The notes: generated from the letters alone by a model not told the origin. A DNA stretch of 64,000 nucleotides from Hymenobacter translucens (GCF_020685205.1 NZ_JAJERB010000006.1:186001-250000), one strand, 5' to 3'; shown: positions 18,579-27,226, counted from the first letter of the stretch. Numbers and translations are program-made.

Positions 18579-19310
18579 ATGACTTCACTTTTCCGCCTTG
18601 TGCTCATCTTGCTGCTGCCGGCCCTGAGCGGATGCGTGTCGATGTACTTTCCCACGCCCCCGGCCGCGCCCCTGCTCACCCAGAAGGGCGAGTTTAATGG
18701 CATGATCGGTACCAACTTCAGCGGGAATACCTCGGTACAGGGCGCCTACGCCATTACCGACCAACTGGGCGTTATCGGCACGGCTGCCTCGCTTCACTCT
18801 GCCACCAGCAAGAAGCTGGTCGAACACGACTTTGCCGAGTTGGGCTTGGGCCGCTACTCCCGCCTGCGCGACGGCCGGGTCCTGGAGTTGTACGGGGGCT
18901 ACGGCTACGGCCTGACCAAGCGGGTGGAACTGACGCCCGAGGGCCGCACCGCCCGCACCCTCGACGGCTCCCTCAACAAGCTGTTCGTGCAGGCCAACTT
19001 CAGCAAAAAGAAAACCCGCACCTGGTTTCTGTTCGACCACTACTTCCCGGTCAGCTACGGCGTGGCGCTGCGTATGAGCTACGTCAACCTGGGCAGCTTC
19101 CGCATCGATGGAATGAGCCGTCCCTCGGAAAGCAACATTTTCCTGGAGCCCATTACCTACGCCCGGGTGCAGGTGCTGGGCCCCATTCAGCTACAGTACA
19201 TCAGCGGCAACATCATTGGCCTGCGCCGGCAGGAGTTTCTGAAAGCTGCAAACTCGGTGATGAGTCTCGGCATCATCGTGAACCTCGGCGGGCAGGAAGG
19301 CCGGAAGTAG
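18579..19310 (+). CDS. lipoprotein, paralogue 4 of the tandem array
   Basis: A 243-aa lipoprotein (TSLFRLVLILLLPALSGC) with the family pattern shifted to CVSMYFPTPPAAPLLTQKGE. It keeps the Gly/Tyr strands (ELYGGYGYGL) and ends in MSLGIIVNLGG, so it is the most diverged of the four. It starts 48 bp after paralogue 3 and may be co-transcribed with it; a terminator follows. Confidence 0.75.
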   Translation: MTSLFRLVLILLLPALSGCVSMYFPTPPAAPLLTQKGEFNGMIGTNFSGNTSVQGAYAITDQLGVIGTAASLHSATSKKLVEHDFAELGLGRYSRLRDGRVLELYGGYGYGLTKRVELTPEGRTARTLDGSLNKLFVQANFSKKKTRTWFLFDHYFPVSYGVALRMSYVNLGSFRIDGMSRPSESNIFLEPITYARVQVLGPIQLQYISGNIIGLRRQEFLKAANSVMSLGIIVNLGGQEGRK

Positions 19311-19344
19311 CCTGCCGACTTAAAAAACAGCATTCCACACCATC

Positions 19345-19374
19345 AAAAAGCCCCGGCTCATGCCGGGGCTTTTT
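19345..19374. terminator. terminator between convergent genes
   Basis: AAAAAGCCCCGGC and GCCGGGGCTTTTT form a near-perfect bidirectional hairpin serving the lipoprotein array and the T9SS cargo gene. Confidence 0.85.
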
Positions 19375-19402
19375 CAGGTTCGAAAGGCAGTAGCACGGCG
19401 AA

Positions 19403-21082
19403 CTATTCCTTGGTAACGTGTACTACGCGCTGCCCGGACGGTGCCTGTACGTGCAGCAGGTAGCTGCCGGCGGGCAGGGTAGCGGGCAGGTGCAGAGCCT
19501 CGCCATCGGCCAGCAGTCTAGCTGGCAGGGCCACGCGTCCGAGCAGATCGAACAGGGTTACACGAACCGGACCGGCCCCTTGCAGGGTGAGCTGATCATG
19601 GGCCGGTACGGGGTACACCTGCAATTCCGGCAGCCTCCGGCCCGGGCGGGTGCTGACGATGGTGTAGTCCTGGATGCCGATGTCGTCGATATTGAGGCGG
19701 GGGGGGGTAGCGGCGGCGGTGTTGGTGCTGCGGATGCGCAGGCGGACGTTACCCGGGCGGTTGGCTATAAATGAATACTGCGTGAGCGTGCCGGTCAGCA
19801 CCGGCGGGGAGGAGGACCCCAGGAGGCTGGAATAAGTTATGCCGCCATCAGCCGATAGCTCCGGAATAAAGGAAACCCCGGTTTCGGTACCATAGGTAGC
19901 GGCACTGATGGTAATGATGCCCGCGCCCAGGGGCTTGTCGGTGTCCATTTCGAGGAACCCGCCCCCGCGCAGCCGCGCCGACTTGCTGCCATTAAACTTG
20001 TCGGCCCCGGCCGTGGTGCCCAGCAGAGCCTCGCTCATGGTCCAGCCACCGCTTTGCAGCACCACCAACCCGGCGGCGTAGCTTGTTTTGGTGCCCTGCT
20101 CGAAGCTTTCGAAAAAGGCCGGCGGCGCAGTCGTAACGGTAAAGGGCGTGGCGCTGACAGTGGCCCCGTTGGCGTTTGTTACCGTAATCAGACCCGTGGT
20201 GGCGCCGGCGGGCACCTCCGTTATATACTGCTCCGTGGTGGGCGAAGGCGGCCCTATCACCTGCGTAGCCGCCCCATTAAAGGAGGTAGTGGTGCCGGTG
20301 CTGCTGCCAAACAGGTACATGTTGCGGCCGGTAAGGGTGACCCGGGTGCCGACCGGCCCGCTGGTGGGCGAGAAGCTCGTAAGCATGGGTGGACCGGGGT
20401 TGATTGTGAAAAACCCCTGGGTGCCGGCCGTGCCGCCGCCCGGACCCGGATTAGTCACCAGGAAATACGTCAGCCGTGGGGCTGCTACGCTGGGAAGCGT
20501 TACCAGGGCCTCCAGCTGATTGGAGCTCATAAACGTGGTCGGAATGACGAGCCCCGGATCGGCCTGCAGGCTGAGTGTAGCTCCCGGCACAAAGTCGAAG
20601 CCATACACCGTTATCCAGGCCGGATAGCCACCCTGCCCCGAAGAGGAGCCCAGCCGGCTTAGTATGGGCATGGGATTAGGCGTCGGGGCAGCCGTCACGG
20701 TGCCGCTCAAAGGTACGCTCAGGGTGGGAGCACCAGCACTGGCAAGAGCGATACTGCCACTTACCGGCCCCAGGGCCGCCCCGGTCAGTCGGGCAAAAAG
20801 CGGGACAGTAGTAACCGTTCCACCCTGGGTAAGCGTGATGCTATTGCCGAAGCCGGAACCGGAAGTCCAGGAAATCTCAAACCCGGCCGGGGCGGAGGCC
20901 GTCAGGTTGCCACTCAGACCGGTGCCGCTTACGAGCACCCGCTGCTCTGCCGAAGGCGTGCCCATAGTGGTGGTGTAGCCGCTCAGGCTGGTCGGGTTGG
21001 TCGTGAGCTGGCCCTGGCCTGAGGCCAGCAGACTGCTCAGGAGCACCAGCAGGGTAATAAGGATAGAGGAGGGGTTTTTCAT
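19403..21082 (-). CDS. secreted IPT/TIG-domain protein with T9SS type A sorting domain
   Basis: A 559-aa secreted protein: signal peptide (ILITLLVLLSSLLASGQ), a strand-rich N-terminal region often seen before such cargo domains (about 30-130), two IPT/TIG Ig-like domains (about 140-320, with TSFSPTSGPVGTRVTLTGRN), a jelly-roll-like region, and a C-terminal type 9 secretion sorting domain (LQVYPVPAHDQLTLQ to LPAGSYLLHVQ). It should be exported by T9SS and anchored or released at the cell surface. The ligand is unknown. Confidence 0.85.
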   Translation of the reverse strand: MKNPSSILITLLVLLSSLLASGQGQLTTNPTSLSGYTTTMGTPSAEQRVLVSGTGLSGNLTASAPAGFEISWTSGSGFGNSITLTQGGTVTTVPLFARLTGAALGPVSGSIALASAGAPTLSVPLSGTVTAAPTPNPMPILSRLGSSSGQGGYPAWITVYGFDFVPGATLSLQADPGLVIPTTFMSSNQLEALVTLPSVAAPRLTYFLVTNPGPGGGTAGTQGFFTINPGPPMLTSFSPTSGPVGTRVTLTGRNMYLFGSSTGTTTSFNGAATQVIGPPSPTTEQYITEVPAGATTGLITVTNANGATVSATPFTVTTAPPAFFESFEQGTKTSYAAGLVVLQSGGWTMSEALLGTTAGADKFNGSKSARLRGGGFLEMDTDKPLGAGIITISAATYGTETGVSFIPELSADGGITYSSLLGSSSPPVLTGTLTQYSFIANRPGNVRLRIRSTNTAAATPPRLNIDDIGIQDYTIVSTRPGRRLPELQVYPVPAHDQLTLQGAGPVRVTLFDLLGRVALPARLLADGEALHLPATLPAGSYLLHVQAPSGQRVVHVTKE

Positions 21083-21216
21083 AGGCCAGTAATTGAAAAA
21101 GTGAGGTAGTGCGCTGGGAAAGATACAGATAGGGCTGCTAACGTACTGCCCGATGCGTATTCCGGTAACGAGTCCGCAGCAGCTGACGGCGTGGAACTGT
21201 GGGTCCGCTTAAGAAG

Positions 21217-21246
21217 TAAAAACCCCGGCGCAGACCGGGGCTTTTT
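21217..21246 (-). terminator. terminator after the GNAT gene
   Basis: AAAAACCCCGG, a 6-nt loop and CCGGGGCTTTTT form a hairpin just past the stop of the leftward acetyltransferase gene. Confidence 0.75.
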
Positions 21247-21268
21247 GGTACTGGATGCTGCGTGGTAT

Positions 21269-22057
21269 CTACCCGGCAGTCTGCTGAGCTAAAGCGGCGG
21301 TGGCCGCCTCCAGACCCTCCGGGTTCTTGCTGAGCAGAGCGTTGATGTGGACGGTGCAATAGGAGCGTTGCGGAAGAAAGCCCGTGCGGGCCCACACCCG
21401 CTGAACTCCGTGGTTCTGCACCTGGGTAACACCCCGGGCCTTTTTCAGGCCATGGTCCCAGAAATACTGCATCGTGTACTCGACTAAGTCTGCGTATAGG
21501 TTCTTATAAGGAACATTGGGGCGGGCGCCATAGATTATTCCCTCGCCATACGTACCGGTTAGTTCGATAGTCGCGTAGGCTACCGGCTGCCCGTCGATGT
21601 AAAACAGGACGCAGACCCGGCCGTCGCCGGGCTCCAGGGTGCTCATAGCCCATTCCTTGTACCCGTCCAGCACCAGCTTCGGATCAAATAACGGGTTGCT
21701 GTTGTAGTGCGTGCGATAGTCCGTGAACGTGAGGTCAATCAATTCCTTTAGTACCGGCGTATCCGCAAGGGTACCAATGCGTACCTCAATCTGGGTGTTC
21801 CGCAGGGGCTGGGCCGGAAAGTCACGCAGGTCACGGTCCGATACGACGATGGTATCCGCGACGATAACCGGAAAGGGTAATACGCTTAGTTGGGAAAGCT
21901 GGTGCTGCTGGCTCGTGGGTAGCCGAATGATGGCCACGTCGGCCTGCTCATCCACGATGTTACGCAGCAGCTCCTGGGGGTCAATTTTGGTAATCGAGCC
22001 CCGGATGATGCGCATATTGAATCGGTCGCTTTCTAACTTGCTGTATTCTAGGGACAT
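21269..22057 (-). CDS. GNAT acetyltransferase, WecD/RffC-like
   Basis: A 262-aa protein. The C-terminal GNAT domain carries VCVLFYIDGQPVAYATIEL, an acetyl-CoA-binding stretch and VTQVQNHGVQRVWARTGF, which strongly resembles the TQVQN...W...GF segment of dTDP-fucosamine acetyltransferase (WecD/RffC). The N-terminal 90 residues may be the acceptor-recognition part. A role in making an N-acetylated surface sugar fits the nearby glycosyltransferase, but the substrate is inferred. Confidence 0.75.
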   Translation of the reverse strand: MSLEYSKLESDRFNMRIIRGSITKIDPQELLRNIVDEQADVAIIRLPTSQQHQLSQLSVLPFPVIVADTIVVSDRDLRDFPAQPLRNTQIEVRIGTLADTPVLKELIDLTFTDYRTHYNSNPLFDPKLVLDGYKEWAMSTLEPGDGRVCVLFYIDGQPVAYATIELTGTYGEGIIYGARPNVPYKNLYADLVEYTMQYFWDHGLKKARGVTQVQNHGVQRVWARTGFLPQRSYCTVHINALLSKNPEGLEAATAALAQQTAG

Positions 22058-22499
22058 AGTTTGACTTGGAAAAGTGGAAAAGACGAAAGGTACTCATTGC
22101 AATCTTGCGATATGCATACTTTTTCTTTCGATTCAGTTTAGTTCAGGTAAAGCTATGGCAATAAGGCTGGTTTTGAAAAAGTATCATATTATATTTCTAT
22201 AGTATAAAGTTGTATCGATCAGCAGAGTGCCATGCCTTTTTTAGGCCGGGAGTTGTGCAGGGGCTGTGACGAATTATCACACGGGTAGCAGTCAAACCAA
22301 ACCAGCGTATAGGCTACGATGAAACGGCAGGGAAATATACTCAGCTCAGAAAACTGGTGTTGCCGGCGGGCCACCGGAAGGTGGTAACATCGGCTCTACG
22401 ATTGTGCACAGTAGCTTGGAAGGTTCGGGCCTGCAATTGAGGCGAACATACGTTCGGTCAAATCAAGCCTGGTGGATAAAGCAGCTAGCTAACGGAAGA
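22058..22499. other. AT-rich intergenic region, no gene seen
   Basis: About 440 bp between two leftward genes. The stretch 22120-22220 is notably AT-rich for this genome. No frame here has protein-like content and I find no tRNA, hairpin terminator or repeat that I can support. Confidence 0.5.
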
Positions 22500-23471
22500 T
22501 TATAAAGCAGCTGCTTGTACGCTGGCTTCCTCCCGCACCACATAGAGCGGACGGCTTTTCGCTGCTTCGAAGGTCCGGCTTACGTACAGCCCTACCAGGC
22601 CCATGCCGGCCAGCAGGAGGCCGCCCAGCAGCCACACGCTCAGCAGCAGAGCAACCAGCCAGAACGAGTTTCCTGCATTGTCCGACCAAAGCCAGCTGGC
22701 CAGGGCTACAGCTCCGCCCAACAGCGCACCAGCCACAATACCGGTTCCGAGTTTTACCAGCAGGCGTAATGGTTTGTCGCTGAAAGCCAGCACCACAACG
22801 AACGCCAGCCGCAGCAGCTGCCCGAACCGGTAGCTGCTTTTGCCGTAGGGGCGCGCCGCATGCTGCACGTCGAGGGCACCCTGCCGGAATCCGAGCCAGC
22901 GGACCTGCAGCGGAAAAGCCCGCACCGGCTCGCGCAGCAAGCCCAGCGCAGTTACCACGCGCCGGTGGAAGATGCCGAAGTTTCCCGTGGCCGGGTCCTG
23001 CCGCGGTCCGCCCAGCCAGGCCATCAGGCGGTGAAAGGCGTAGCCGGCCCACTGCTTGGAGGCCGCATCCTGACGGGCCGCCCGGCGCCCGAACACCACG
23101 TCCAGCTGCTGGCTTTGGGCGTGCGCGTACAGTCGGGGAATCTCTTCGGGCGCATCCTGCAGGTCACAGTCCATCACCACGGCCCACTCCCCGGTAACCC
23201 GGTCCAGGCCCGCGGTAATGGCCGCATGCTGGCCGAAATTGCGGCTAAAGCTGAGCCCCAGCACCCGGGGGTCGGCGGCAGCCAGCGCTTTTACCTGCTC
23301 CCAGCTGCCGTCGGGACTGTGGTCGTTGACCAGAATAAGCTGATAGTCGCCCGCAAAGCCGGTGAGCGTATTGGTGAGGCGCTGATAAAGCTCGGGCAGC
23401 GCACCGGCGCAGCCGTAAACCGGGACTACTACCGATATAGAGGGAAGGATAGTGGCTTTAGAAGTAGTCAT
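22500..23471 (-). CDS. family 2 glycosyltransferase, GtrB/ArnC type
   Basis: A 323-aa GT-A enzyme. The start ILPSISVVVPVYGCAGALPE, the GLSFSRNFGQHAAITAGLD segment and the metal-binding DCDLQDAPEEI motif are characteristic of dolichyl-/undecaprenyl-phosphate sugar transferases. Two C-terminal transmembrane helices (about 235-257 and 270-295) anchor it in the inner membrane. It probably loads a sugar onto undecaprenyl phosphate. ATG 23471 is preferred over an upstream GTG. It is the last host gene before the prophage. Confidence 0.88.
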   Translation of the reverse strand: MTTSKATILPSISVVVPVYGCAGALPELYQRLTNTLTGFAGDYQLILVNDHSPDGSWEQVKALAAADPRVLGLSFSRNFGQHAAITAGLDRVTGEWAVVMDCDLQDAPEEIPRLYAHAQSQQLDVVFGRRAARQDAASKQWAGYAFHRLMAWLGGPRQDPATGNFGIFHRRVVTALGLLREPVRAFPLQVRWLGFRQGALDVQHAARPYGKSSYRFGQLLRLAFVVVLAFSDKPLRLLVKLGTGIVAGALLGGAVALASWLWSDNAGNSFWLVALLLSVWLLGGLLLAGMGLVGLYVSRTFEAAKSRPLYVVREEASVQAAAL

Positions 23472-23501
23472 CGGCGAAGGCACGCACCAGGGAAGCTAAC
23501 T

Positions 23502-23527
23502 GCAAAAAAGCCCCGGTTTTCGCCGGG
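23502..23527 (-). terminator. leftward terminator after the phage repressor
   Basis: Read on the minus strand, GCCCGG, a loop and CCGGGGC are followed by six T. It lies between the repressor stop and the glycosyltransferase start. Confidence 0.6.
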
Positions 23528-23562
23528 CCTTGCTGTAGGGGTAAATACTTGACTTTCTGCCC

Positions 23563-23605
23563 GGTTACCCCGTCTGGGTAACCCGTGGTAACCAAACTGG
23601 TAACT
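23563..23605. repeat. clustered GGTAAC repeats at the left prophage end
   Basis: An inverted pair GGTTACCC/GGGTAACC (23563-23583) is followed by GGTAACC (23587-23593) and GGTAACT (23599-23605). Four copies of one short motif lie between the host glycosyltransferase and the repressor stop. They could be recombinase or Xis arm sites near attL, but this is inference. Confidence 0.5.
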
Positions 23606-24314
23606 AAGCCGCCAACATGGCTTCCTCTTCGACAGAGGCAGCGTCCAGCACCCACATGGCCCGCACGACCGGCTTGAAGCCGATGGGGGTGATGGGTTCG
23701 GCGGCGGCGGATAGTGAATCACCAGGGGCGAGGTATTGATTACCGTGTTCCTTTCCCCGCAGCTCGGCCCGGGCCTCCTGCAGTTCGGTTTCCATGATGC
23801 TATAGGAGTCCTGCAGGCGCTCCAGTACCCGGTGCAGCTTGTTGTACGCCTGGTCCTTCGTTTCCAGCTGGCTTTCGAGCCGGGCGTTCTGCGCCTTTAG
23901 CTCGTTGATACGCCCGATCAGCATGTCCCGGAACTCCGCATCCGTCTGCGTTGCCAGGGCCGTGCCTACGCTGGTCTTCTGGTTAACCGGCTGGTCGGCA
24001 TCTTCAAAGTCGATGTGGGGCCGGCTGCCGCGCTTGCGGGCCGTGCCCCCGCCTTCGGTGAGGGTGCCGCCGGATAGCATAGGTTCTTTGGCCGCGCCCT
24101 CCCGCAGCATTTCGCCTTTGCCAGTCAGGAGCCAGTCCGGGCTGATCTGTGGATAGGCCGCCAGCAGCGCCGCAATGACTCCGCTTTTAGGCTCTGTGCC
24201 GCTCTCGATACTGGAGAGGGTTTGCTGCTTGATGCCCGCAGCCCGGAAGATGTCTGCTTGTTTCAGGTTCAGCGCCTCCCGGAATGCGCTGATCCGACTA
24301 CCTATTGTTTCCAT
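23604..24314 (-). CDS. phage repressor-like XRE HTH protein with coiled coil
   Basis: A 236-aa protein. Residues 5-55 are an XRE helix-turn-helix (SRISAFREALNLKQADIF to QQTLSSIESG) followed by the SPDWLLTGKGEML extension common in phage repressors. Residues about 125-185 form a coiled coil (LIGRINELKAQNARLESQLE) that could oligomerise it. No LexA-like Ser/Lys peptidase is seen, so it is not a classic self-cleaving repressor. It is divergent from the early operon across a region with a TTCGGTATT palindrome. Confidence 0.8.
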   Translation of the reverse strand: METIGSRISAFREALNLKQADIFRAAGIKQQTLSSIESGTEPKSGVIAALLAAYPQISPDWLLTGKGEMLREGAAKEPMLSGGTLTEGGGTARKRGSRPHIDFEDADQPVNQKTSVGTALATQTDAEFRDMLIGRINELKAQNARLESQLETKDQAYNKLHRVLERLQDSYSIMETELQEARAELRGKEHGNQYLAPGDSLSAAAEPITPIGFKPVVRAMWVLDAASVEEEAMLAA

Positions 24315-24378
24315 AGTCGTGGATTTTAACCGATGTTTTGGTTTTACCGTAGGAATGGTTTAGCTTTACTGCCTAACC

Positions 24379-24405
24379 TTCGGTATTGGATGCAATAATA
24401 CCGAA
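24379..24405. promoter_or_regulatory. operator-like palindrome between repressor and early operon
   Basis: TTCGGTATT at 24379-24387 and AATACCGAA at 24397-24405 form a perfect 9-bp inverted repeat with a 9-bp spacer in the divergent promoter region. Related half-sites recur at 25427-25442 and 36534-36553. Confidence 0.6.
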
Positions 24406-24440
24406 CAATCGGCAACACACCACAACAAAACCGAATTAAT

Positions 24441-24665
24441 ATGCCCAAACCGCTGAAAAGCCCCGAAGAGAAAGCCGTGTTCCGGTATCGTGTCGAGGTC
24501 GCCAGGCCGAAGCTTCCGCAGTGGCCGGCCGTTCGCGTGAGCACCATGCGGCCCGACATCGACCCCGAAGATGTGCGCAACGTACTGCGCCGCCCGCCCC
24601 GTCGCTATGACGATGACATCCTGAATGAATTGGAAAAACTGGCCGTCTCTCAACCCGCTGCCTAA
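24441..24665 (+). CDS. small phage early protein
   Basis: A 74-aa basic N-terminal, acidic C-terminal protein (PKPLKSPEEKAVFRYRVEVA to DILNELEKLA). It is the first rightward gene after the operator, the position of cro, but has no clear HTH. Its stop overlaps the ATG of the next gene by one base. Function unknown. Confidence 0.6.
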   Translation: MPKPLKSPEEKAVFRYRVEVARPKLPQWPAVRVSTMRPDIDPEDVRNVLRRPPRRYDDDILNELEKLAVSQPAA

Positions 24666-25378
24666 TGGAAAATCTAATCGTATTCCCCACCAAGAAGGGC
24701 AACGCCGCCACGGATACCATGCGGGTAGCCCGTGGTTTCGGTAAGTCGCATAAGTCTGTGCTCAAGGCATATGACAACCTGGAATGTGACGAGGAATTCA
24801 ATCGGCTCAATTTTGCGCCGATCACCTACACCGACTCCCGCAACCGCAAGCAGCGGGGCGTAATGATGAGCCGGGCCGGGTTCACCTTCCTGGTGATGGG
24901 CTTTACCGGCAAGCGGGCCGCCCAGTTCAAGCAGGACTACATCGAGCAGTTCGACCAGATGGAGGCCCAGCTGCGGCCCCTGGGTGACGATGCCCCGCAG
25001 GTGAATCTACTGGAGCACACCCAGCGGGAGGTGCAGGTGGCCAACTCCAAAAGCGTGAACAACCACCAATACCTATTAGGTGGTGTGGCGTCGGTGGTGG
25101 AGTACAACCGACAGAACTGCCTGCTGCATACCGGCAAGCGCCCGAATGAGGTGGTAAAGGCTGCCAAGCAGGAGGGGCTGCCGTCGAAGCTGCGGACCTC
25201 GGCAAAGGAGGTGTTGCGGCATAAGGAGCCCGCTACGGCTTGCGCTATGTCGCTGGCTGACCAGATGGTACGGGGTGGGGCTGATCTTAAGCAGGTGGCC
25301 GTGGTGACCAACCAGGCGAAGCAAGTATTTGCGGGGCTGATGCGGCTGGGCTTCCGGCCGTCACAGTTGGGGCAATAA
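24665..25378 (+). CDS. Rha family phage regulatory protein
   Basis: A 237-aa protein with an N-terminal Rha/pRha domain: RVARGFGKSHKSVLKAYDNL, SRNRKQRGVMMSRAGFTFLVMGFTG, then KRAAQFKQDYIEQFDQME. Rha interferes with infection in some hosts and is common in early regions of lambdoid phages. The C-terminal 130 residues have no clear domain. It is translationally coupled to the preceding small gene. Confidence 0.8.
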   Translation: MENLIVFPTKKGNAATDTMRVARGFGKSHKSVLKAYDNLECDEEFNRLNFAPITYTDSRNRKQRGVMMSRAGFTFLVMGFTGKRAAQFKQDYIEQFDQMEAQLRPLGDDAPQVNLLEHTQREVQVANSKSVNNHQYLLGGVASVVEYNRQNCLLHTGKRPNEVVKAAKQEGLPSKLRTSAKEVLRHKEPATACAMSLADQMVRGGADLKQVAVVTNQAKQVFAGLMRLGFRPSQLGQ

Positions 25379-25425
25379 AAAATTTGCCTTACTCAACCGA
25401 AATAATTGTACAAGCGTATTGCATA

Positions 25426-25443
25426 TTACCGAAGGTTCGGTAT
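25426..25443. promoter_or_regulatory. second operator-like palindrome
   Basis: TACCGAA (25427-25433) and TTCGGTA (25436-25442) are separated by GG, within a longer imperfect palindrome flanked by GCA and TGC. It lies upstream of the second early gene cluster starting at 25482 and shares the half-site of the 24,379 palindrome. Confidence 0.6.
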
Positions 25444-25481
25444 AATTGCATCATCAATCAGCCACTCTAACGGCAAACGCT

Positions 25482-25706
25482 ATGTACGTCAACACTACCA
25501 AACCAAAAACCCGCATCAACCCGGCCGAACTCAACTACCTGCGGCAAGCCGTGGCCGCCACCGCGACCGGCTGCCAGTGCGCCGCCATTCAGGCGGTCGT
25601 GGCCTACGCCCACCTCCACGACGGCATGGACCTGCGGGACGAAGCCGCCTACCTCGAACGGGAGCTGGCCGCTGCTGACGAAGCCCGCCGCCTCAAAATC
25701 GCCTAA
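25482..25706 (+). CDS. small phage protein of unknown function
   Basis: A 74-aa protein starting at ATG 25482 (YVNTTKPKTRINPAELNYLR), mostly helical with a CQC pair. The frame is open back to 25446, inside the operator region, so the later ATG is preferred. It opens the second early cluster, with the next gene 3 bp away. No family recognised. Confidence 0.6.
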   Translation: MYVNTTKPKTRINPAELNYLRQAVAATATGCQCAAIQAVVAYAHLHDGMDLRDEAAYLERELAAADEARRLKIA

Positions 25707-25709
25707 ACC

Positions 25710-25964
25710 ATGAACGCCGCTCTCTCCCTCACCACCAAGGCAATCAGCGACAATATTCTGTCCCTGCTGAACCACCCGGCCGGCCTCTTTACCCAGGAAG
25801 AGCGGCGGCAGGCCATGAACTACAAGCTCGACCACGGTACCGATCTGGTCCGGTTGGAGCGCCTGCGGAAGCGGCTGGCAGTGCTGGCAGCAGAGCGGGA
25901 AGAGACCCTGCACGGGCACCACGCAATGGACAACGGATACTACGACCCTGCTGACGACTACTAG
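25710..25964 (+). CDS. small phage protein of unknown function
   Basis: An 84-aa helical protein (LTQEERRQAMNYKLDHGTDL then LERLRKRLAVLAAEREE) that ends acidic. It sits 3 bp after one small gene and 2 bp before the next, clearly in an operon. No family recognised. Confidence 0.6.
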   Translation: MNAALSLTTKAISDNILSLLNHPAGLFTQEERRQAMNYKLDHGTDLVRLERLRKRLAVLAAEREETLHGHHAMDNGYYDPADDY

Positions 25965-25966
25965 CC

Positions 25967-26188
25967 ATGACCGCCGACACCTACCGCTACCACCTGTCTG
26001 CCTACCAACGGGTACGGGACGCCCGCATCCGCCTGAGTCAGCTGGACCTCGACGCCGCCGCCGCCCTGCTGGAGCCCCGCGAAGCCGAGCTGCGGGCCAA
26101 GTACCACCAGGCTCTTGATGAATTCGCCACGCCCACGGCCGCTGCCTGTGAAGCCCAGCGGGCGGGCCTGAGCCGGATGAACCGCTAA
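25967..26188 (+). CDS. small phage protein of unknown function
   Basis: A 73-aa protein, all-helical in appearance (YQRVRDARIRLSQLDLDAAA), probably a short coiled coil. It is the last of three tightly packed small genes before a hairpin. Confidence 0.55.
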   Translation: MTADTYRYHLSAYQRVRDARIRLSQLDLDAAAALLEPREAELRAKYHQALDEFATPTAAACEAQRAGLSRMNR

Positions 26189-26189
26189 C

Positions 26190-26220
26190 AAAAAAGCCAC
26201 CCCGGCATGGGTGGCCCTTT
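26190..26220 (+). terminator. weak terminator or attenuator hairpin
   Basis: AAAAAAGCCACCC, a short loop and GGGTGGCCCTTT. The T tract is poor, so it may only partly terminate. Confidence 0.5.
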
Positions 26221-26246
26221 CACTCAACTATCTCAACACTGCAAAG

Positions 26247-26933
26247 ATGCAATTAACTACTGAAGAAGTCTACCAGATGCAGATGCTGGAGCAGGCCGCA
26301 ACGCCCGGCCCCTGGCATATCGGACGGTGGCGGCAAGGCAATCAGGAGTGGGCGCCGACAGTCACGCCCGAAGTTCACGGCGCCCCGATTTGTCGATTCG
26401 ACCGCCACGGCCGGCCCGACAAAGACACAGCTGATTCTGCCTTCATCGCAGCCGCCCGCTCCTTCATCCCGAAAGCCCTTGCCGCTCTGACGCGCCCCGC
26501 TGCTCCCGTCGCAGGCCCGGCCTGGGTGTCGGTAGCGGACCGGCTGCCGGAAGAAAGGCAAGGAGAGGTCTGGCCACGCTACAACCGAGTGCTGATTGCT
26601 CGCCCTGGCTGTGATGTGAAAACCGGCTTCTATGAGAATGAATGCTGGTATGCGGAGTGGGAAGACTACGGCGGCGAACCACTAATGGACCTAACAGTCA
26701 CCCATTGGATGCCCCTACCTACTGCCCCTGAGCCGGCCGCCGCCCCCGCTGGGGAGAAAGGAGGGCCGGGCCGTGGGGAGTTCAGCTACGATGAGGACTT
26801 AGACGCGCCCGGTGACCCGCTTCTGATTCCCTGCCCGCATTGCCAAGGAGAAGCCAAAGAGCCCGGTTCGGCTGAAATGCCCTGCTCTGGCTGTAGCGGA
26901 CACGGCGAAGTGGTCAACGTGCCGCAGCCATGA
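26247..26933 (+). CDS. Ea22/DUF551-like phage protein with C-terminal zinc motif
   Basis: A 228-aa mosaic. Residues about 15-80 resemble the lambda Ea22 family (TPGPWHIG to FIAAARSFIPKALAAL); about 90-155 match DUF551 (WVSVADRLPEE to VTHWMPLP); and the C-terminus has a rubredoxin/DnaJ-like CPHC...CSGC pair that probably binds zinc. Such proteins are accessory early genes of unknown role. Start chosen at ATG 26247. Confidence 0.7.
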   Translation: MQLTTEEVYQMQMLEQAATPGPWHIGRWRQGNQEWAPTVTPEVHGAPICRFDRHGRPDKDTADSAFIAAARSFIPKALAALTRPAAPVAGPAWVSVADRLPEERQGEVWPRYNRVLIARPGCDVKTGFYENECWYAEWEDYGGEPLMDLTVTHWMPLPTAPEPAAAPAGEKGGPGRGEFSYDEDLDAPGDPLLIPCPHCQGEAKEPGSAEMPCSGCSGHGEVVNVPQP

Positions 26934-27034
26934 GCCAGTCCGCCACCGCCTCTGAACCCAATCCGGTAGGCCCCTGCTCGGTGCGCTGCCCCCTTCATCT
27001 TCTAGTCTCCACTCTCAAAGCCCTGAAGCCATGA
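26930..27034 (+). CDS. 34-aa coupled micro-ORF
   Basis: ATG 26930 overlaps the stop of the preceding gene (ATGA), and its own TGA overlaps the ATG of the next gene at 27031. The product is MSQSATASEPNPVGPCSVRC plus 14 residues. Perfect coupling at both ends supports translation, though the peptide has no known family. It may serve mainly to relay ribosomes. Confidence 0.45.
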   Translation: MSQSATASEPNPVGPCSVRCPLHLLVSTLKALKP

Positions 27035-27225
27035 CCTACGATCACCTCGAATCTGAACTCCCCCGCTACCTGTCCCGCGCACCCCGGGGGAAGGCCGCCA
27101 AGAAACGCGACGGCCGCCGCACCCTGGCCTACGTGCTGTTTGCGGCCCTGTTCTTCTATGGGCTGGGCACCCTGCTGACCCGCGCCGATGCCCGGGACGT
27201 GGCCGCTACCCAAACCCGCCGGTAA
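27031..27225 (+). CDS. small single-pass membrane protein
   Basis: A 64-aa protein with a basic N-terminal region (RAPRGKAAKKRDGRR) and one transmembrane helix (LAYVLFAALFFYGLGTLL). The positive-inside rule places the N-terminus in the cytoplasm. It is followed after 1 bp by the next gene. Role unknown. Confidence 0.6.
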   Translation: MTYDHLESELPRYLSRAPRGKAAKKRDGRRTLAYVLFAALFFYGLGTLLTRADARDVAATQTRR

Positions 27226-27226
27226 G

